This document shows positions 1-6,713 of a DNA stretch of 7,245 nt, one piece after another (within the stretch, counting starts at the first letter, position 1; each line of letters begins with the position of its first letter). This DNA comes from Desulfamplus sp. GTDB lineage: Bacteria; Desulfobacterota; Desulfobacteria; Desulfobacterales; Desulfobacteraceae. Below the pieces are notes generated by a model. The model worked only from the letters and a program-made list of their open reading frames with translations, was not told where the DNA came from and did no database searches. The stretch spans positions 8,075-15,319 of the forward strand of contig JADFXA010000025.1 of the NCBI GenBank assembly GCA_015233755.1, given 5' to 3'. A program made the translations under genes and the position numbers.

Positions 1-115
1 CAAAGCATCGCTATTATCCAAATCAAATAAACAACAGTTTGAAAATTCAGCAATTGAATATAGCAAATTATGTTCTCGGGAAGCGTTTAGTAGAGCTTTG
101 TTATCTCCGTTTTAA
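1..115 (+). CDS. C-terminal end of an unidentified protein (5' truncated by window edge)
   Basis: A reading frame beginning with the codon at position 2 is open for 37 codons and ends at TAA 113-115. The visible tail is hydrophilic and helix-like and ends in SREAFSRALLSPF. It lies 44 bp upstream of the acyltransferase gene on the same strand, so it is probably the preceding gene of the LPS cluster. Many family 4 glycosyltransferases end in a helix of similar character (a tyrosine-containing stretch, then S-R-E and a hydrophobic helix), so a glycosyltransferase is a reasonable guess. Nothing catalytic is visible, and 37 residues cannot settle the identity. A chance open frame is also possible, since the stretch is short and contains no start codon with a ribosome binding site. 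Confidence 0.45.
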   Translation, partial: KASLLSKSNKQQFENSAIEYSKLCSREAFSRALLSPF

Positions 116-159
116 GTTAAAGCAGTAAAAAGTATAAGGTATAAACTATATAGGATATT

Positions 160-1104
160 ATGAAATATAAAGGTTACATAGTGAAGGACAAGATTATCTA
201 CTATATTTTAACTATTATTATGAATTTAATTGGGCTTATTCCAAGAAATATAGGTAAAGTTTTTGGAGATTTTTTAGGGCTTATATGGTTCAAAATTGAT
301 AAACGTCATAGAGACCTTACTCTTGAAAGTATCTGTCTCTCTTTAGGTAGAAACTCAAACAACTTGGTTAAACTTACACAACATCAAGAGCATATCCTTG
401 CAAAAAATATATTTAAAAATATTGCGGGAATGATATTTGAGCTCGGATGGGCATTTAGGCTTAAAAGAGAAGAGCTACCTAAATATTTTAAAATCATAGG
501 ATTGGAAAACTTAAAGCAAGCATACAAAAAGGACAAGGGAGTTTTGGTTATACTTTGTCATATAGGTAATTGGGAGCTTCTTGTGGCTTCTATTGCACTT
601 ACTGGTTATAAATCATCTGCTATATACAGAAAACTTGATTTTGAGCCTTTGGAAAGACTAACACTTGAAATGAGACAAAAATATGGAACTCGCATGATTC
701 CTTTAAAAGGGGCAACGAAGAAGATTGAAGAGCGTCTTTTAGATGGTGAGCTTGTTGGAACTCTTATGGATCAGAGTGTTGATCCTTGGTGGTATAAGGG
801 GGTATTTGTTGATTTCTTTGGAAGAGCTACATGCACAACGAAGGGGGTTGCCTCATTAGTCTTAAAAACTGGAACTACAGTAGTGCCTGCTTATATTATT
901 CGTGAAGGGTTTAACCATGTGATGTATTTTGAGCCAGAAATTCCAACTGTCTATACAGGGGATAAAATAAAGGATATTGAGATAAACACCCAAAATTATA
1001 CATCAGCAATAGAATCTATTGTGAGACGTTACCCTGATCAGTGGTTTTGGATTCATAATAGGTGGAAATTTAAAAATTTCTCTCTTTTACCTAAACAACA
1101 ATAA
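160..1104 (+). CDS. lpxL: Lipid A biosynthesis acyltransferase (LpxL/HtrB family)
   Basis: This enzyme adds a secondary (acyloxyacyl) fatty acid to a Kdo2-lipid A precursor on the cytoplasmic face of the inner membrane, using acyl-ACP in known family members. One hydrophobic segment near residues 10-30 should anchor it. The catalytic HX4(D/E) motif is H134-I-G-N-W-E139, followed by the family's Y-R pair (Y156, R157), a D204-Q205 motif, a V-D-F-F-G segment, and the C-terminal signature PDQWFWIHNRWK at 292-303. At 314 aa it has normal family length and looks intact. The ATG at 160 has AGGA at 152-155 only 4 nt away. A GTG at 181 has AAAGG at 169-173 with 7 nt spacing and would give 307 aa starting VKDKIIYYIL, which resembles usual family N-termini, so the true start may be 181. 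Which acyl position or chain is used (LpxL, LpxM or LpxP role) cannot be read from sequence. It heads a same-strand run of LPS genes. Confidence 0.93.
   Translation: MKYKGYIVKDKIIYYILTIIMNLIGLIPRNIGKVFGDFLGLIWFKIDKRHRDLTLESICLSLGRNSNNLVKLTQHQEHILAKNIFKNIAGMIFELGWAFRLKREELPKYFKIIGLENLKQAYKKDKGVLVILCHIGNWELLVASIALTGYKSSAIYRKLDFEPLERLTLEMRQKYGTRMIPLKGATKKIEERLLDGELVGTLMDQSVDPWWYKGVFVDFFGRATCTTKGVASLVLKTGTTVVPAYIIREGFNHVMYFEPEIPTVYTGDKIKDIEINTQNYTSAIESIVRRYPDQWFWIHNRWKFKNFSLLPKQQ
169..173 (+). promoter_or_regulatory. Ribosome binding site favouring the downstream GTG start of lpxL
   Basis: AAAGG lies 7 nt before the in-frame GTG at 181-183. This spacing is better than the 4 nt between AGGA (152-155) and the ATG at 160. 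The two starts differ by seven residues, and the shorter protein begins more like other family members. Sequence alone does not decide between them. Confidence 0.4.
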
Positions 1105-1173
1105 TATTATGTTGGCAATTCTATTTTACTGATCTTAGACTCTATAAAAATCATTCTGTACATTGTATATAAA

Positions 1174-2298
1174 ATGCCCAAAAAAACTAAAATTTTAATC
1201 AGAGCTGCAAACTGGGTTGGTGATGCTATAATGACAACCCCTGTGATAAGATCTATCAGAAAAAGCTACCCTGATGCCCATATTACTCTTCTTGCCAAAC
1301 CGTGGGTAATCCCTGTTTTTGATAATAGTCCATACATTGATGAGATAATGGTTTATGAAAATGACACGCGACACACAAAAGGGGTTGGAACATTAAGACT
1401 TGTAAAAGATATGCGCAAACACTCATTTGATGTTGCAATACTTATGCAAAATGCTTTTGAAGCTGGCTTAATTACATTTTTGGCTGGAATCCCTGTACGT
1501 ATTGGATATAATACTGACGGTAGAGGATTGATTTTAAACCCATCAATCAAAATGGATAAAAGACTTAAAAAGGGTCATTTGATTGATTATTATAGAGGTA
1601 TATTAAAAGGTTCTAATCATAGGTTCTGTGGGGATCTCAGGCATTTTATTGATGATGGCAGGAAACTTGATCTGTTTATATCAGATTTTGAGCGAACCGA
1701 AGCTCTAAAAAAACTTACAAGTTATGGAATAGACAGCCAAAAACAACCTGTAATAGGCATTAATCCAGGAGCTACTGGTGGGACAGCAAAAAGATGGTTT
1801 CCTGAAAGATATGCTGAACTCGCAAAGCGTTTATCAGAGCAATTTAACACAAAAATATTGATATTTGGTGGTCAAGCAGACAAAGAGCTTGGAGATAAGA
1901 TTAGTGAAATTGCATCTCAATCAGATGGTAAAACAATTGATCAAGCAAGTCCAATATGCGTAAATCTTGCAGGTAAGACCACACTTAGACAGGCATTTGC
2001 TCTTATAGAAAAGTGTGATCTATTTATAACTAACGATTCTGGACTTATGCATGCAGCAGCAGCACTTGGGACAAAGCAGATTGCTATTATTGGCTCAACA
2101 GACCATATTGCCACAGCACCATCAAGCCTAAACAGCATTATGATACGAGTTTCTGTTCCATGCAGCCCATGCCTTAAAGTTCATTGTCCTAAAGATAAAA
2201 ACGATACACAGTATCATGTTTGTATGAATAAAATCACTGTAGATATGGTTATTTCAGAAATTAAAAAAATGGAACTACAATTTGAGAGCAGAGCTTGA
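1174..2298 (+). CDS. waaF: ADP-heptose:LPS heptosyltransferase II (GT9 family)
   Basis: This GT-B fold enzyme transfers L-glycero-D-manno-heptose from ADP-heptose onto the first heptose of the LPS inner core, in the cytoplasm at the inner membrane. The N-terminal motif ILIRAANWVGDAIMTTP contains the conserved Asp (D17). The mid-protein R-I-G-Y-x-T-D-G-R-G segment and the donor-site motif NPGATGGTAKRWFPERYAELA (starting at N197, with K206) are typical of WaaF. The C-terminal domain has TNDSGLMH (D288, H293). The C-terminus carries four cysteines (C330, C333, C338, C350), a pattern I recall from many non-enteric GT9 proteins. At 374 aa it is slightly longer than the roughly 350 aa enteric enzyme. 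The ATG at 1174 has no clear Shine-Dalgarno upstream, but the next in-frame ATG would remove the essential N-terminal motif. It lies 69 bp after lpxL and 73 bp before a second GT9 gene, with which it should act in sequence. Confidence 0.92.
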   Translation: MPKKTKILIRAANWVGDAIMTTPVIRSIRKSYPDAHITLLAKPWVIPVFDNSPYIDEIMVYENDTRHTKGVGTLRLVKDMRKHSFDVAILMQNAFEAGLITFLAGIPVRIGYNTDGRGLILNPSIKMDKRLKKGHLIDYYRGILKGSNHRFCGDLRHFIDDGRKLDLFISDFERTEALKKLTSYGIDSQKQPVIGINPGATGGTAKRWFPERYAELAKRLSEQFNTKILIFGGQADKELGDKISEIASQSDGKTIDQASPICVNLAGKTTLRQAFALIEKCDLFITNDSGLMHAAAALGTKQIAIIGSTDHIATAPSSLNSIMIRVSVPCSPCLKVHCPKDKNDTQYHVCMNKITVDMVISEIKKMELQFESRA

Positions 2299-2358
2299 GC
2301 TGCAAACTAAAATAATTCGCCTTAGGTAAACCATGTCTTAGAAGTTAATAAAAAAAAT

Positions 2359-2363
2359 AAGGA
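2359..2363 (+). promoter_or_regulatory. Ribosome binding site supporting a TTG start
   Basis: AAGGA lies 8 nt before TTG 2372-2374. No ATG or GTG lies in frame before the conserved N-terminal motif of the second heptosyltransferase, so this site fixes the TTG as the likely start. Confidence 0.6.
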
Positions 2364-2371
2364 TATAATTT

Positions 2372-3502
2372 TTGTTAAGCTCCATAAATAATAATATCAT
2401 AAATAGGAATTCAATAAATAAAATATTGATTATTAAGCCAAGTGCATTTGGAGATATTGTTCATACCCTTCCGTTTCTAAATGCTCTTAAAAGAGGATAC
2501 CCAGATGCTCAGATTGACTGGGTTATAGCAGATGGACTTCATAAGTTTCTTGAAGGACACTCTATGATTAACAAACTTTGGGTAATCAAAAAAGATAAGT
2601 GGAAAAAGTTAAATTATTTAAAAAATACTATCAAAGAGATTAGAGAACTCACAAAAGGTCTAAGAAGCGAAAAATATGACATAGCTGTTGATTTATCTGG
2701 AATACTTAGAAGCGGACTTATAGCGTTTGCTTCAGGAGCAAAGGTTAAACTTGGCTTTAGAGAGTCAGATGAGGGCAGCCCCTTTTTTTATTCTCATAAA
2801 ATAGAAGGGGATATGACTATCCATGCTATTGACCGATACTTAAAATTTGCTGATGCACTTGGATGCCCAACAGATGCTGTAGTTTATCCATTTGCCCCAT
2901 TTGACCAAAATCTCCAAATTATCCAAGAGCTTCCATCAGAATACGTAATTATCTCCCCGTCTGCTGGAAAACAAGCAAATCAGTGGCATGCATCAAGATT
3001 TGGAGAGCTTGCATCTATGTTGCCTCTTCCTTCTGTTGTAATTAGCGGCTCTTCTCCACAAGATATGTCAACTTCAGATGAGGTTGTAAAATATTCAAAT
3101 GGTAAGGCTATCTCAATTGCTGGAAAGACAGGCTTAAAGGATTTGATTCCTATAGTTGGTAAAGCTAAATACTTTATTACCAATGACACGGGACCTATGC
3201 ACGTTGCAGCAGCATTAAATGTTCCTGTGTTTGCCATTTTTGGACCTGCAAATCCAGTAAGGACTGGTCCTTATGAATCTATAAAAAAAGAACAATCTAA
3301 TATAAAAGCAGAAACATCTAAGATTGTCTTGGTTGGGGAGTCTCATCTAAACCGAAAGTCAAAACAAATATCCATTCATACAATTATCCAGAAACCACTT
3401 AATTGCTCTCCATGTTATGCTCAAAAACCTTGCAGCCATTGGAGCTGCATGAATGATCTGACGGTTCAAGATGTTCTTGAGGCAATTTTAGGTAAAAAAT
3501 AG
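2372..3502 (+). CDS. waaC: LPS heptosyltransferase, WaaC type (GT9 family)
   Basis: This is a GT9 enzyme most like heptosyltransferase I, which adds the first heptose to Kdo of Kdo2-lipid A from ADP-heptose. The N-terminal motif ILIIKPSAFGDIVHTLPFL (catalytic Asp expected at D28) is of WaaC type. It is followed by HAIDRYLKFADALG, equivalent to the family's H-A-x-x-R-Y region, and by TNDTGPMH (D272, H277) and IFGPANPVRTGPY. Four C-terminal cysteines (C345, C348, C354, C359) parallel those of the neighbouring waaF product. It starts at TTG with AAGGA 8 nt upstream, giving about 16 poorly conserved Asn-rich residues before the fold begins. Between GPY (301) and the first cysteine there are about 43 residues, some 25-30 more than usual, with basic and Ser-rich character. 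Its stop lies 5 nt before the next gene's ATG, which suggests translational coupling. A different GT9 acceptor (WaaQ-like or other core heptose) cannot be excluded. Confidence 0.83.
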   Translation: MLSSINNNIINRNSINKILIIKPSAFGDIVHTLPFLNALKRGYPDAQIDWVIADGLHKFLEGHSMINKLWVIKKDKWKKLNYLKNTIKEIRELTKGLRSEKYDIAVDLSGILRSGLIAFASGAKVKLGFRESDEGSPFFYSHKIEGDMTIHAIDRYLKFADALGCPTDAVVYPFAPFDQNLQIIQELPSEYVIISPSAGKQANQWHASRFGELASMLPLPSVVISGSSPQDMSTSDEVVKYSNGKAISIAGKTGLKDLIPIVGKAKYFITNDTGPMHVAAALNVPVFAIFGPANPVRTGPYESIKKEQSNIKAETSKIVLVGESHLNRKSKQISIHTIIQKPLNCSPCYAQKPCSHWSCMNDLTVQDVLEAILGKK

Positions 3503-3507
3503 ACTAT

Positions 3508-4758
3508 ATGGAAAAAAATATAAATAAACTTTTTAAGTTGGATTCCCTAACATTTGTAAGAGTTCTTATTATTCTTGAGATTATCTTAATCTCTTTTTTT
3601 ACTGCCCCAGCAGAGATTATTGAAGTTTTTATATTCTTATCTGCATTGATTAGCCCTCAGTTGCGTAATAGAGTCTTATCGCAAATAACACAACCTTTAG
3701 TAATCATGTCGTTGTTACTTTACGGAGTAATAACCATAGGACTTTTTTACACAATTGCTGATATGTCTCAAAGCGTGGGTATTTGGGGAAGTTGGAGAAA
3801 ATTACTTCTTATTCCTATTGCTATAAGTGTTTATGATGACTCTATCTGGAAAAAACGTTTTATCTTCTCTTTTCTCTATTTTATAACCTTTGCATCTTTA
3901 TTATCTTTCTTAAGTAACTTTTTTGCTTTCACTATTTACAAGTATGCTCCTGGAATTGTTCTGCATAACCACGCAACTCAAGGTATGCTTTTTTCCGTAT
4001 CTATTTATATCTGTCTTGTTATGCTCCGATATCCTAAATATTCAAATTTAAGCAAGCTCTCCTCTATTTTGTTAAAATTATCAACAGCAATTTTGTTCTA
4101 CAATGTTGTTTATATAACTCCGGGAAGAAGTGGTTACGCAGCATTATATATATTAATAACTCTTTTTATATTATTTAATATCGTCAATAAATGGCGTTAT
4201 GTGATTATCTCTATTACGACATTGGCACTTGCTGGTATATTTATACTATCTCCAGTTGCTAAAAATAGAATCCAAATGGGAATAGATGAGATCAAAACTT
4301 ATGAAAATGCTCCCTATATTACATCTATGGGAATTCGTATGGTGATGTGGAAACAGACAATTGAGCTTTTACAACACCTTGAGTATCCATTTTGGGGTTA
4401 TGGCACTGGCTCTTTTCAAAATGCTTATCAAAAGCAGATTGAAGGAAGAGATGGTTTACAAGGAGAGCCTTCTACTGATCCTCATAATCAATATTTAAGA
4501 ATAGCTGTAGAGCATGGATTTATAGGACTGCTGATTTTTTTTGCATTTATTGCGTCATTCTTTCTACAAAAGGGTTCTAAAGAGCCTACTCGAATTTTGG
4601 CTATTGGGGTTTTAATAGCATGGTGTGCTACCAGCCTATTCTCTACACATTTTTCTACATTTACTGAGGGCCGATTTATTATGATTTGGTGCGGTGTCCT
4701 TCTTGCCATTGATGATGATAATTATAAAACACAAGCAATTAAAAATAAAATTGAGTAA
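3508..4758 (+). CDS. waaL: O-antigen ligase/polymerase-like membrane protein (WaaL/Wzy_C family)
   Basis: This is a polytopic inner-membrane protein of 416 aa with about 11-12 hydrophobic segments (roughly 15-33, 35-50, 63-82, 98-109, 117-142, 157-174, 189-204, 209-226, 231-250, 339-353, 362-378, 388-402). The large loop between about 251 and 338 is expected to be periplasmic. It contains G-I-R-M-x-x-W, the GYGTGSF segment and DPHNQYL. H326-N327, followed by nine residues and G337-F-I-G340, fits exactly the H[NSQ]X9GXXG signature described for WaaL ligases. A GRSG motif with R207 lies at the start of a membrane segment, as in ligases and polymerases of this superfamily. A ligase would move undecaprenyl-linked glycan onto the lipid A core, whereas a Wzy polymerase or a protein O-oligosaccharyltransferase shares the same fold. 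Context in an LPS core cluster favours the ligase. No good Shine-Dalgarno precedes the ATG, so translation is probably coupled to the heptosyltransferase gene 5 nt upstream. Confidence 0.82.
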   Translation: MEKNINKLFKLDSLTFVRVLIILEIILISFFTAPAEIIEVFIFLSALISPQLRNRVLSQITQPLVIMSLLLYGVITIGLFYTIADMSQSVGIWGSWRKLLLIPIAISVYDDSIWKKRFIFSFLYFITFASLLSFLSNFFAFTIYKYAPGIVLHNHATQGMLFSVSIYICLVMLRYPKYSNLSKLSSILLKLSTAILFYNVVYITPGRSGYAALYILITLFILFNIVNKWRYVIISITTLALAGIFILSPVAKNRIQMGIDEIKTYENAPYITSMGIRMVMWKQTIELLQHLEYPFWGYGTGSFQNAYQKQIEGRDGLQGEPSTDPHNQYLRIAVEHGFIGLLIFFAFIASFFLQKGSKEPTRILAIGVLIAWCATSLFSTHFSTFTEGRFIMIWCGVLLAIDDDNYKTQAIKNKIE

Positions 4759-4813
4759 CTTACTTTCCATAGCATATTATAGCGCAAATAATAGTGATGC
4801 AACTTGTTGGGCT

Positions 4814-4818
4814 GGAGG
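4814..4818 (+). promoter_or_regulatory. Strong ribosome binding site for the GT25 gene
   Basis: GGAGG lies 9 nt before TTG 4828-4830. It is the strongest Shine-Dalgarno match in the cluster and places the start of the glycosyltransferase at 4828 rather than at the TTG at 4804, which lies upstream of the GGAGG. Confidence 0.72.
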
Positions 4819-4827
4819 TTTAAAAAT

Positions 4828-5583
4828 TTGAATTACCCAAACTATGTATTGCATGTAAAAAAAGGCTACGAAGATAGAGAACAGAGTATAGTTAAACAGT
4901 TTAGTGATTTGGGTATCTCATTTGAATGGGTCTTGGATTACGATGTTGCTGATTTGAATTGCAATAAAGATATTTTGAAACGATATTGTTATAATGGAAA
5001 TATGCAGATGTCGGCTGTATCATGTGCATTAAAGCATATATCTACGTGGGAGAAAATAGCAGCAGATAGCCAAGATGGTGCTTTTATATTTGAAGATGAT
5101 GTTGTTATTGATTTGTTAAATTTTAAAAAAGTAGTTAAAAGTGCCTTAGAAGAGTTTTCTCAAGAGTGCTTCAATGGCTATAACGATGCTTTGATAAGTT
5201 TAGGTGATGCTGGTGCAATGCACGTTCCATGGACAAAAATGGATAAAGGTAAAAAATTGTACGCTGCTGAGTTAATCCGCTGTTCTGATTCATATTTTAT
5301 TACAAAAGGCGCTGCTCAAAAGATGGTTAATTGGATAGAGAGAAATGGTTTTGCTCTACCTTCAGATGGGTTAATTGATAAAATATGTAATGATATTGGA
5401 ATTCTAATCTTATGGCTTGAGCCTACTGTTGTATCCCAAGGCACTCATACAGGCGTTTTTGCCTCTGCAATTGAAATTGGAGAGAGAAAAGGAGGTATTT
5501 TCAATAAAGTGGAATGGTATTCAAGAGTGTTGAGAAGAAAATACCTCTATCCTATTTTTGGTATTGATTTAAGAAAAAAGTAA
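4828..5583 (+). CDS. Glycosyltransferase family 25 (LPS/LOS core sugar transferase)
   Basis: This is a predicted cytoplasmic glycosyltransferase of 251 aa, related to the Lex/LgtB-type galactosyltransferases and their many homologues in lipooligosaccharide loci. The N-terminal strand YVLHVKKGYEDRE matches the family's opening, in which a hydrophobic strand is followed by an x-x-R contact. SAVSCALKHISTW (from S62) is the characteristic S-x-x-x-C-x-x-x-H helix. FIFEDDVV carries the E89-D90-D91 metal/nucleotide-sugar motif. SYFITKGAAQKM and the following PSDGLID correspond to the late family motifs. I chose TTG 4828 because GGAGG lies 9 nt before it and because the family begins almost directly with the first strand; the TTG at 4804 would add eight residues. 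The donor is often UDP-galactose in known members, but neither donor nor acceptor can be read here. It follows the ligase-like gene by 69 bp and ends the plus-strand cluster. Confidence 0.85.
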   Translation: MNYPNYVLHVKKGYEDREQSIVKQFSDLGISFEWVLDYDVADLNCNKDILKRYCYNGNMQMSAVSCALKHISTWEKIAADSQDGAFIFEDDVVIDLLNFKKVVKSALEEFSQECFNGYNDALISLGDAGAMHVPWTKMDKGKKLYAAELIRCSDSYFITKGAAQKMVNWIERNGFALPSDGLIDKICNDIGILILWLEPTVVSQGTHTGVFASAIEIGERKGGIFNKVEWYSRVLRRKYLYPIFGIDLRKK

Positions 5584-5595
5584 GTTTTTTGTCTT
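5571..5595. terminator. Possible bidirectional terminator between convergent genes
   Basis: The junction can fold into an AT-rich hairpin. Positions 5571-5580 pair with 5586-5595 with one mismatch and one G-U pair, around a 5-nt loop containing the TAA stop. T-rich sequence lies on the 3' side of the plus strand and A-rich on the other, so it could serve both transcripts. The stem has only one G-C pair, so it is weak and may be chance in AT-rich DNA. Its position between two stop codons 12 bp apart is the main support. Confidence 0.3.
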
Positions 5596-6606
5596 TTACC
5601 CAGTATGGCGAATACGAGGATTTATAATTCCGTAAAGAATATCAACAAGAAGATTTACAAAAATTATAAGAGAGGAGATAATTAAAATTCCACCTTGAAC
5701 CACAGGATAATCACGGCGATTAATTGACTCCACAATCCATTTTCCAACCCCAGGCCACGCAAATATTGTCTCTGTTAGAATAGCCCCTGCTAAAAGCACG
5801 CCAATCTGAAGTCCAATTACAGTTATAACAGGAATTAAGGCATTTCTTAAAGCATGCAACATTATAACTCTTGCTGGTGAAAGGCCTTTGGCTTTTGCTG
5901 TGCGGACATAATCTTCTTTTAGAACTTCAAGCATTGAAGATCTCGTCATTCTTGCAATTACAGCAAGGGGAATAGTTCCAAGCACAATTGAAGGTAAGAT
6001 AAGATGGCTTAAAGCTGATTTGAATGCACCTGGTTCATCAGACCTTAAAGAGTCAATCAGCATAAAACCAGTATCAGCATCTATCCAAAACAGTGGGGAT
6101 AGACGACCAGAAACAGGTGTCCAACCAAGATTTACGGAGAAAAATAGAATTAAAAGCAATCCCCACCAAAATATCGGCATTGAATAACCAGTAAGAGAAA
6201 CCGCCATAACTGAGTGGTCAAAGACAGTGCCGCGTTTAACTCCAGCAATCACCCCAGCAGGCAGACCAAAAACAACAGCAAATATCATGGCACATAAAGA
6301 TAGCTCTAAAGTTGCTGGAAAAAGAGTCATAAACTCTTTTAATACAGGCTTTTTAGTAACAAAGGATTTTCCAAGATCACCTTTAAAAACATTCGTAATA
6401 TAATTGAGATACTGAATTGGCAAAGGTTTATCTAAACCCAATGAGATTTTCATTTCAGCGTGTCGTTCAGGGTCAATTCCACGTTCGCCAGCTAAAAGTT
6501 CTACAGGATCTCCTGGTATTAGGTGAACAAGAGAAAAGGTAAGAAGGGTTATCCCAATAAACGCTGGAAAAATCTGCATAAATCGTTTTGCGAGAAATTG
6601 AATCAT
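5596..6606 (-). CDS. dppB: Dipeptide/oligopeptide ABC transporter permease, DppB/OppB family
   Basis: This inner-membrane permease subunit of a peptide- or nickel-type ABC importer normally pairs with a DppC-type permease, two ATPases and a large periplasmic binding protein. The N-terminus has a membrane segment at about 9-29 followed by LIPGDPVELLAG, the hallmark of DppB. Then come a periplasmic domain with LGLDKPLPIQYLNY and GDLGKSF, membrane segments near 99-122, 134-158, 203-219, 258-280 and 304-326, and the ATPase-contacting EAA loop EDYVRTAKAKGLSPARVIML (231-250). It ends in NPRIRHTG, the usual C-terminus, so it is complete at 336 aa. The ATG at 6606 has GAGG at 6611-6614, a short 4 nt away. 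No dppC follows; the next gene is convergent. The upstream gene is a small binding protein of another class. Substrate could be di/oligopeptides, nickel, glutathione or sugars; the sequence does not say. Confidence 0.93.
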   Translation of the reverse strand: MIQFLAKRFMQIFPAFIGITLLTFSLVHLIPGDPVELLAGERGIDPERHAEMKISLGLDKPLPIQYLNYITNVFKGDLGKSFVTKKPVLKEFMTLFPATLELSLCAMIFAVVFGLPAGVIAGVKRGTVFDHSVMAVSLTGYSMPIFWWGLLLILFFSVNLGWTPVSGRLSPLFWIDADTGFMLIDSLRSDEPGAFKSALSHLILPSIVLGTIPLAVIARMTRSSMLEVLKEDYVRTAKAKGLSPARVIMLHALRNALIPVITVIGLQIGVLLAGAILTETIFAWPGVGKWIVESINRRDYPVVQGGILIISSLIIFVNLLVDILYGIINPRIRHTG

Positions 6607-6713
6607 AAAGCCTCTTTGAAAGATTTGATTAAATAATTAACGCTAAGTTCATCTGCAACAGCTCTTTCGATTATTTGTCTTTCAATATCTTTTCCAATAA
6701 ATCTATACGTTTT
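6603..6713 (-). other. Out-of-frame open tail overlapping the dppB start
   Basis: In the -1 frame relative to the binding-protein gene, the minus strand is open for 36 codons and ends at TGA 6603-6605, which overlaps the dppB ATG in an ATGA arrangement. The last residues read ELSVNYLIKSFKEAL, which looks like an ordinary amphipathic helix. No ATG, GTG or TTG exists in this frame, so it cannot be a normal free-standing gene. It could be the 3' remnant of a gene once coupled to dppB, or a chance open frame; about 22 of its codons lie beyond the stop of the binding-protein gene. I regard chance as at least as likely. Confidence 0.2.

Noticed and set aside
132..144. Direct repeat GTATAA (132-137 and 139-144) and possible -10 boxes before lpxL
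   Set aside because: No matching -35 element at suitable spacing, and low-complexity AT-rich leaders often give such matches.
1101..1110. Perfect 10-bp palindrome ATAATATTAT overlapping the lpxL stop codon
   Set aside because: It is composed only of A and T, is short, and lies in AT-rich DNA; no second copy or operator context is visible.
1112..1141. Possible promoter before waaF: TTGGCA (1112-1117) with TAGACT (1136-1141) at 18 bp
   Set aside because: The -10 match is poor and the better TATAAA at 1143-1148 is spaced too far (25 bp). Co-transcription with lpxL across the 69-bp gap is equally likely.
2980..3237. Minus-strand open frame of 85 codons inside the WaaC-type gene, and similar ones inside waaF and the ligase-like gene
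   Set aside because: All lie wholly within well-supported plus-strand genes and have no recognisable products or operon context.
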